Shown piece after piece: positions 56,627 through 64,000 of a DNA stretch of 64,000 nt. The first letter of the stretch is position 1, and every line of letters begins with the position of its first letter. A model generated the notes under the pieces. The model worked only from the letters and a program-made list of their open reading frames with translations. It had not been told where the DNA came from and ran no database searches. The translations under genes and the position numbers were made by a program. Source of the stretch: Elymus sibiricus (taxonomy: Eukaryota > Streptophyta > Magnoliopsida > Poales > Poaceae); NCBI GenBank assembly GCA_039707655.1, contig CM077665.1, positions 135,179,148-135,243,147 of the forward strand. The letters run 5' to 3'.

Positions 56627-59600
56627 ATGGCGAGCAAGGGGGCCTGGGACGGCAGCGATGTCGACGAGGTCTACATCGAGCATCTCCGTCAACGCCGCAA
56701 GCTGCCGCCGGCGGAGCACCTGGAGGCGCGTATTGCCGAGGCGGAGAACGCGCCGGCCCCGCGAGAGGGCGAGGTGGTGGTCTTCGCCGAACATTTCGCC
56801 CGCGGGCTTGGCCTGCCGGCGAGCACGTTCTTCCGGTGATTTCTCTCGCGTTTCGGGCTGCAGCCGCACCACTTGAGCGGCAACGCCGTCCTGCAGCTGG
56901 CGGCGTTCGTCACCCTCTGTGAGGGCTTCCTGGGGTGGAGCCGTGCCTTGATCTCTGGTGCCGGCTCTTCTACCTCAAGCGCCAGACGGTGAAGGTCCAG
57001 GCAACCGGCCAGATGGTCATGACCGCCTGCGGTGCGGCTCTGGTCCACTATCGCCCCGGAGTCGGGTTCCCGCAGCTCCCCCTGCAAGAATCGGTGAAGA
57101 GTTGGCAGAAGGTGTTCTTCTACGTGAAGAACGTGAATCCGGAGGAGGACTACATCAACCTCCCCGACTTTGTCGACCAGCCGCCGGTCGCGATGCAAAA
57201 CTGGAGGATGCCTCCTCCCCAAGCGCCAGAGACGGCGGACCGGCTCTGCGAGTGGCTGGTGGTGATGACCAAGATGGAGGGGCTCACGACCATGGACCTC
57301 CTGGCCACGATGGTGGCGTGCCGGGTGCAACCGCTGCAGCACCGGCTGCACCTCATCTGCCAGATGAGAGGGCGGCGCGACCCTTGCCGGCTCTCCACCA
57401 AAGAGCTGAAGGCGGTGCAGGTGGCGAGGAGGGTGAATTCCATCTCGGCCGCTATGATGGACGAGGGCGAATGGCGATGGGGGAAAACCCCGTACAGCCG
57501 GGACCGTCCGGCTCCGCGGGTATGTGCCGAGCCGTCCCCCACCCTCTTTCCTTCTGAGGCCAGCGCTCCTCCTCAGCCTGACGACGGAGGGGCTTCTCTT
57601 GCGTGCAGGTCTTCCCTCAGCTGTAGAATTACAGGGAGCCGGCTGCCGACGTGGCGGAGTCGGACCTCGAGGAGATCGAGGACGTCGACGATGTGGAGCC
57701 GGTCGAGTCGGAGCTAGCCGGCGCGTCCAGAGCCGGTGGGACGGAGACGGAGGCGACCGAGTCGGCAGGTGAGTTCCTCCCCCAGTCACTTTTGCAGGAC
57801 TGGACCGGCGACGACGCTGAAACGGAGGGGATGTGCAATGCAGCGGCCGCGAAGGACCCCGAAGCCTCGGGAGATGACACCACGACACCAAGGAGGCGCG
57901 CTCGCCATGCCGACCGCGAGCCCAGCCGAGGTGACGTGGCCGTCAGCGACAGGGGGAAGCAGCCGGCCAGCTCTAGGTTGGCTCCCAAACGAGCGGCCAG
58001 CGGGCAACCGGGTGGCAGCCGCGGAGGCGGCAGGAAGAAGCCACGGGTCGCCCGGTCGGGTCCCGTCCGGCGGGTGGTCCCCGTAAACATTGGGTAGGTT
58101 TTTTTTGTAAGTACTTGCTTGCCTTTTAGTCGGCCTTCTTTTCTCATCTTGTTTACCCAGGGAGCCGTGAGCCCTAGGGAGGGCCACGACCGTCGAGACG
58201 GCGGGGACAACGCCGCCGACCGCTGCCGAGGAGAGGGAGCGCAAGGTGTGGCGGGACCTCGAGGCGGCCAAGCAGGACCGGCGTGAAGAGGAGCACCGCC
58301 CGTGGGTGGAGGCGGCGAGGAAGCAGCCGCCGGGAAAGGCCGGTGTGGAACCGGCCGGTCAGTCATGGGAACCGTTTCCCCCAGGCCGGGAGAGGAGGTC
58401 CAAGGACAAGCACGACCCCGCATGGCGGGCGGAGGCGGATGCACGGGCCGAGGAGGAAGCGCATGCGGCCGCGAGCATGGCGGACGCCGCCGAAGGGGCG
58501 GAGTTGGGCCGCAACGCGTCCCCGTCGGGGGTGGATGACGTGCCGCCGAATGCGGAGGAGCCCCCAGTGGTCGTCGTTCAGGGCCCGGAGGTCCCGGCTC
58601 TGGAGGTTCCAGCTCCGGAGGGGAGACGAGGAGGCGCCGGCGGCGGCGGCGTGCCGGAGATCGAAGCTGCGGCGCCCGGGGGGGCTGCCTCCCCGGGCTC
58701 GTCAACCGGGGCACCCAGAACCGTGGCGCTGGGAAGGGCGGGTCCCATGGTGGTCGTGGCGATGGGTGCGCCCGGGCCCGCCGACGGGGGTCGGCCGCAG
58801 GAAACCTGGGCCGCGGCCGGTGGCACGCCCATAAACGACGCGCCGAGCGCCATTGGGGCCGCGGTGGCTGCTGTCGTCGCTGAATTTGCCACATGTCGCT
58901 TCTTTTCTCATCTTGTTTACCCAGGCCGCCAGCACCCGGCTGGTGCACCTCGAGCAATCCGTCGCGGTAAGGGCTCGAAGCCTTGTCTTTTGCTTTGGTT
59001 TTTTCCAGTGGGGGCACGCCAGCGCACCCACTGGGTCTACCCCCCGAGACTCGGGCCGGCTGGGACGCAGGCGGGTTGAGTCTAATAGTGTCTTTGCTTC
59101 TGTATTCTTCGCAGGCTGCGCACGACCGTCGGGTGGCCGCGTACAATGCATTGGTAAGCCTATACCGTGGAGCTGAGAGCCGGCTGTCCGTCATGTCCGC
59201 GGATCTGCAAGGTAAGGATCTTGCAAATTTCCAATGGGGGCGCGCGAGCGCCCCCACTGGGTGTAGCCCCCGGGATTCAGGCCGGCTACTCCGGAGGAGG
59301 GCTGAATCCCTTTCTTTGTTTGCTTTCTGACAGAGGCGTCTTCGTCCCGGGCAGCCACCCATGCCGAGACGGTCAGCCTCTGTCGCCAGGTGGTGCAGCT
59401 TGGGGAACGGCGGGACCTCCTGACCGCGGAGTGCGACCGGCTCCGCTAGGAGGCGGATCGGGCGCGGGCGGAGACGGATGAGCGCGAGGCGGCCCATCGC
59501 CGAGAGCTGGAGGAGCGGGAGATGGCTCTTCGCTGGGAGTCGGAGGAGCGGGAGACGGCTCTTCGCCAGCAGTTGGAGGCCAAGGACTCCTCGCTGGCGA

Positions 59601-60531
59601 AGGCGGCCGAGGAGGCACAGATGGCCCAGGCTGAGCACGAGCGCCGGCTCCAGGAGTGGTCGGCCAGGGAGGCCGCGCTGCAGGAGCAAGGGCACGAGGT
59701 GGACCGGCTTCTGGCCGGTAAGTCTTGTTATCTTGCTTTTCTCCGTGCGTTACTTTAGGGTTCTTGGTTTCCTTCGTCGTTCATCCTGCATCCCCTTCTC
59801 CCTTAGGGCTCTTCCCAGGCACGCAGGGGGTCGAGGAGGCGGCCGTGGAGGCCCACCGCGAGGACCAGCGGGAGCAGGGAATCCTCGTCGGCCACTTTGC
59901 CGCCTGGACACTGGATGAGGTGGGGATCGCCGCCAAGGTGCGTCTGACCGAGGTGGTCTGGGCCATAAAGCGGCTCCAGACGACCAGCACGGCGCTGGTT
60001 CACACCCTTTGGCCGGACGCAATGGAGCCGAACTCCATGAGCTGGCTGCCGAGGTGGCTGGAATTCGGGTCCACGCGGGTGAACGCCAGGAGGGCCTCCA
60101 CCGCGCGCGCCGGAGCGGCCATGGCGCTTCGCATCGCGAGGTCATGGTACCCCGAGCTAGACTTGGGGCTGCTTATGGCCCAGCGCGCCGGCACCGATGC
60201 GGAGCTGGAGGCGGTTGCCGACGCACTGGCCGTGCGGGCCAGTGATCTCGCGTCCTTTGCCGCGTGGGACGAGTATGTCTCGGAGCGCACGGCAGACGGC
60301 GAGGTAATCCCGGAGGACCCGTTCATGCTTGCCCTTGACGACCAGGAGGGTAGTGCCACCGAGACGGGCGACGGAGATGCCGGGTCTATCACTGATGACT
60401 ACGTCGACTCCGAGCCGGCTCAGGACTTGGACACGGGGGCCGACATGGAGCATGCTGTGGCCAAGGACGGGGCCTCTACCTCAGCCGCCGCGGAGAATGC
60501 CGGGGGAGAACACGGCGCCGCCGCTATTTAG
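56627..60531 (+). pseudogene. Multi-exon accessory gene of element C ('putative gypsy type transposon' family), damaged
   Basis: An ATG at 56627 opens the conserved N-terminal domain (HLRQRRKLPPAEHLEAR, EVVVFAEHFARGLGLPAS). A TGA at 56837-56839 interrupts it, and a one-base loss near 56930 shifts the frame, which goes on as LDLWCRLFYLKRQTVKVQ to about 57517. Donor/acceptor-like pairs follow: GGGTATGT (57519) to GTGCAG (57609), TGGGTAGG (58095) to ACCCAG (58161), and small exons near 58925-58967, 59115-59152, 59159-59210 and 59333-59714. A final exon runs from about 59810 to the stop at 60529. Middle exons are acidic then basic (RGGGRKKPRVARSG). The exon near 59480-59714 is a Glu/Ala/Leu coiled coil. 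The last exon has an acidic tail. No function is established for the family. The gene runs opposite to the pol of element C. Confidence 0.75.
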
Positions 60532-61204
60532 GACCCTTTTGCTTTCCTGTATTTTGTTAGACTGCAATCCCACCCACTGGGGGTGTAAATGTAATGAACT
60601 TGTGGCCGTGGGCCGTTCATGCTTTTGTATATAAGTTTATGCTTTTGGTTGCCTAAGTTTTTTGTGCGTGCCGACTCGGCCTTAGCTTTTTGTCCTTTTG
60701 GCTCCATCTGCCCAAAGCCTTGTTCCCTTCGGCATCGGCCCCGCTAGCCGGACAGCCGGAAGCCGGTCTGTAGCTCGGACGGGGCTTCTGCCTCGGGGGA
60801 GTCGGTCATGAGTTTGGGAGCCGCGAGGATGTTTTGGCCAAGGTGAGTGGCAGAGGCCAGGAAAAGTGTTTCGGCTAGCCCTAGCCGGCGACCCCCTTAT
60901 GACCGTTTTTCGTGTGCGCTAAGTTTACCGCCCCGAGAGCCCATCAGCCCGACAGTCGGGAGCCGGTCTGTAGTTGGGAGGGGTGGGAGGGTTTTTCTTT
61001 AGCTCACATTACTTGACCGGTTTCAGGGAGCGATGGCGAGGCTAGCCGGTGAGCCCCCGGGACCGTGGGGCCGGGTCCGGGAGCCGGTGTGTGGGGCGAA
61101 CTGCTTTGGAAGGAAACGAAAGAGGTGTGTCCCAAGAGCTGGCTTGGGGCACCCATTGCATTCATAAGCCCAAAAGGGAGGGTACATACATACATTGGTC
61201 CTTC
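60532..61204. other. Spacer between convergent accessory gene and pol
   Basis: AT-rich sequence just after the stop (to 60660) could hold the poly(A) region of the plus-strand gene. Two related GC-rich blocks with CGG(A/G)AGCCGGTCTGTAG lie near 60757 and 60965. No gene is seen; 61023-61358 on the minus strand is a frame shadow. Confidence 0.5.
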
Positions 61205-64000
61205 TTAGTAGTAAAACAGACGGAGGAGCGCCGCGTTCCACGGGAGCTCCGTCTCCTCGCCGGAGGCGTCTCTCTTGCGCTTCTGCGGCTTCTGGGCGTC
61301 TATTAGATAGTACGCGTTGTTGTGTAGCGCCTTGCTGATGATGAATGGGCCCTCCCATGGGGAGGACAGCTTGTGCTGGCCGGCGGTTCGCTTGATCCGC
61401 CTAAGCACCAGGTCCCCCTCGCGAAAGGAGAGGGTCCGGATCCGCTTGCTGTGATAATGCCGGAGCTTCTGCTGGTAGATAGCCGTTTGGCTGAATGCTA
61501 GCTCACGGGCCTCCTCGAGGAGGTCGACGCCGTCTTCCCTTGCCTCTTTTGCGTCCGCCTCCGTGTACAGGGTGACACGAGGCTAGTCGAACTCGATGTC
61601 TTTGGGGATGACCGCCTCGGACCCGTACACGAGGAAGAAAGGCGTGAAGCCGGTTGATCGGCTGGGCGTGGTTCTAAACTCCACAAGACGGTCGGTAGTT
61701 CTTCGATCCAGCAGCTGGCTGACCGGACGAGCGGTACCATGAGCTAGGGCTTGATGTTGGCCAGGATCAAGCCGTTTGCTCTTTTGGCCTGGCCGTTCGA
61801 CTGCGGGTGGGCGACAGAGGCCAGGTCGAGCCGGATGCCTTGCTTGGCGCAGAAACGCGCTAGCGCGCCCTTGGCAAAATTGGTGCCATTGTCGGTGATG
61901 ATGTTGTGCGGGACGCCGTAGCGGACTGTGATGTCCTCGATGAATCGGACGGCGGTGGGGCCATCCAACTTCTTGATGGGTCTGGCCTTGATCCACTTGG
62001 TGAACTTGTCGACGGCTACCAGCAGATGCGTCATGACGCCTCGAGCGGTCTTGAATGGTCCCACCATGTCGAGCCCCCACACGGCAAAGGGCCACGACAA
62101 CGGGATGGTCTTGAGCACCGCAGCCGGCAGGTGGCTTTGCGCGCGGAAACGCTGGCACCCCTCGCACTTGTCGATGAGCTGTGTCGCCTCTTCTAGGGCA
62201 GTCGGCCAGTAAAAGCCGTGGCAGAACGCCTTGGCCACCAGGGTCCTCGAGGTGGCGTGATGCCCGCACTCGCCCTGGTGGATATCTCGGAGGATCTCTT
62301 GGCCCTTCTCGGACTCGACGCAACGTTGGTACACGCCGGTTGTGCTGCGGTGGACCAGCTCACGGTTGATGATGCTGTAGGCGGGAGCACGGCGCTGGAT
62401 CTGCTGGGCTTTGTCTTCGTCGAGGGGGGAAGGGGGAGCTCGCCACGCAGGAGGAATGCCAAGATCGGCTGGGCCCATGACAGAGCCAAGACCGGAGCCG
62501 GCTCCGGCTCGGGCTGGATATCCTGGGCAGCCGGAGCCCCCGGGTCCGTCCCCGGAGCCCCCGGGCCAGACTCGTTAGTCCCTGGGTCTGGCTGGTCGAC
62601 AGCCATCATGACGGCTGCGGGCTCGGAGCCGACAGTCGTCGGAACGACAGTGGCCGGGGCCGGCGCGGCGGGCGTAGCCAGCGGAGCCGGCGAAGCCGGT
62701 GGAGCCCCCGGGCCCGTCGAGGAGCCGACAGGATCCGCGGGCACGAAGATGGACTCCGACTCGGCGGGGGGTTTTATCGATGGCTTGCACAGCTGCTCGA
62801 GGGAGACGCCAGCCGGGATGGCCTGGCGGGTGGAGCCAATTTTCACCAATGCGTCTGCTGCCTCGTTTTCCGCCCGGGGGACGTGATGGAACTCGTAGCC
62901 CTCGAAGGAGCTGGTAAGCTACTGGACGAGGAAGCGGTAGCTGGCCATGTTGGCGTCCCTGGCGTCCCATTCGCCAGAGACCTGTTGCGCCACGAGGTCG
63001 GAGTCGCCGAAGCACAAGATGCGTCGGATGCCAATTTCCTTGGCGAGCCGGAGGCCGTGGACGAGCGCCTCGTACTCGGCCACGTTGTTGGAGGCGGCGA
63101 AGTGGATTTGGAGCGCTTACTTGAGCTGGTCTCCCTTTGGAGACGACAAGATGATGCCGTCTCCCAGACCGGTCCGCATCTTCGAGCCGTCGAAGTGCAC
63201 GCGCCAATGCGTAGAGTCCGGGGGAGGCGACACGAACTGGGTCTCGGGCCAGTCGACGAGGAAGTCGGCCATCGCCTGCGATTTGATGGCGGTGCGCGGC
63301 TCGTACCGGATCTCGTAGTCGGCGAGGGCGATTGCCCATTTGGCGATCCGGCCGGTGGCATCCCGGCCGCTCATGATCTCGCCCAGCGGCGCTGTGCTCA
63401 CCACGGTGATGGTATGTTCTTGGAAATACTGCTTGATCTTCTGGGCGGCGAAGTATATGCCATAGCTGGAACGCCAAAAACGCACTTCTCCGGGTTGAGC
63501 TTGACCTTGTATTCGCGCAGGTTGACGAAGGTCTCCCGGAGATCTTCAAGGAGGCTGAAATGCTTCTTGGTTTTGACGACGATGTCGTCAACGTAGACAT
63601 GGACGTTCCTGCCGATCTACGGCAGGAGACACTTCTGCATGAAGCGCTGGAAGGTCGCGCCTGCATTCTTCATGCCGAAAGACATGGTGATGTAGCAGTA
63701 GGCCCCGAAAGGGGTGATGAAGGAGGTCTTCAGCCGATCGGCTGGGTCCAGCTTGATCTGGTGGTAGCCCGAGTAGGCGTCCAGAAAGGATAGCAGATCG
63801 CAGCCGGCCATGGAGTCGATCACTTGATCGATCCGAGGCAGGGCGAACGGGTCCTTGGGGCATGCCTTGTTTAGGCTAGTGTAGTCGATACACATGCGCC
63901 AGGTCTTGTTTTTCTTCAGCACCAGGACTGGGTTGGCCAGCCAGTCTGGGTGGAACACTTCCATGATGAAGCCAGCTGCGAACAGCCGGGCTATTTCTTC
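61205..64000 (-). pseudogene. Broken pol (RT, RNase H, integrase) of a Tat-lineage-like Gypsy element
   Basis: Reading right to left: an RT segment enters from beyond the window (WRMCIDYTSLNKACPKD, LDAYSGYHQIKL, MSFGMKNAGATFQRFM) to a TAG at 63617. The frame continues with VYVDDIVVKTKKHF to about 63480. There it joins abruptly to an RNase H-type segment (YFAAQKIKQYFQEHTI, AMADFLVDW, VHFDGS), so the RT thumb and connection are deleted. A second RNase H part follows (to about 62850), then a Pro/Ala/Thr-rich linker. Next come an HHCC-type zinc region (HATSRTLVAKAF, CEGCQRFR) and the integrase core (GLDMVGPF, TDNGTNF, HPQSNGQAKRANG). A TAG at 61744 and a frameshift break the integrase C-terminal part, which ends at 61205 (SPWEGPFIISKALHNNAYYL). 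RT-RNase H-integrase order defines Gypsy; the doubled RNase H-like region suggests Tat. Confidence 0.88.

Noticed and set aside
57629..59695. 688-aa minus-strand open frame
   Set aside because: It overlaps the accessory gene of element C in antisense. GC-rich codons keep the reverse frame open; the product is Pro/Arg/Leu-rich without a domain.
61905..63600. Plus-strand frames of 62-237 aa at the right end
   Set aside because: They are antisense shadows of the RNase H and integrase regions of the minus-strand pol.

Overview
This is intergenic DNA from a large, repeat-rich grass genome. The nested LTR retrotransposons resemble wheat, Aegilops and barley families (Sabrina/WHAM-like, Fatima-like, Angela-like), so a Triticeae genome is the best guess. 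Family names come from memory of sequence style and were not searched. I see no intact host gene, rRNA or CRISPR array. Apart from a plastid-derived fragment, two MITEs, a Helitron and short unassigned stretches, the window is retrotransposon DNA.

Left part (1-14954): the 3' part of an Athila-lineage LTR with its primer-binding site (1-452); a hairpin insertion; a Stowaway MITE; a nuclear copy of plastid DNA with a decayed trnL-UAG; an unassigned stretch (1012-1941); an Athila-lineage LTR (1942-3543) with the start of its internal region; a chromovirus-like Gypsy element (LTR 3801-5661, broken gag-protease-RT to 8652); and a minus-strand Fatima-like LTR and internal end (8653-14954), which hosts a 3.84 kb solo LTR (10260-14101, target duplication CAATG).

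Centre (14955-47528): a minus-strand long LTR contains element B (17110-45861, GAGTC). B contains a long solo LTR (20191-41757, CCGAC). That LTR contains two related Sabrina-like elements in opposite orientation (21231-29448, AGCAC; 30971-40239, TGTAC). The second holds a Helitron (36825-39070), which holds a hAT-like MITE (37569-37720, GTCATGTT). Target duplications, or the A|T site of the Helitron, support each step inside the outermost LTR.

Right part (47529-64000): a degenerate minus-strand Angela-like Copia element with a tandem duplication across its PBS/LTR junction (47529-56172), then a truncated Tat-lineage-like Gypsy element. The latter has a broken minus-strand pol (61205 to beyond 64000) and a convergent plus-strand accessory gene (56627-60531) of the 'putative gypsy type transposon' kind. 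Element B carries a related gene, also antisense to the element.

Most interesting structures: candidate two-exon acidic microproteins inside several long LTRs; a shared palindromic block in four LTRs; a roughly 4.3 kb inverted repeat with a 1.5 kb spacer, able to give double-stranded RNA; and an LTR with 128-bp terminal inverted repeats.
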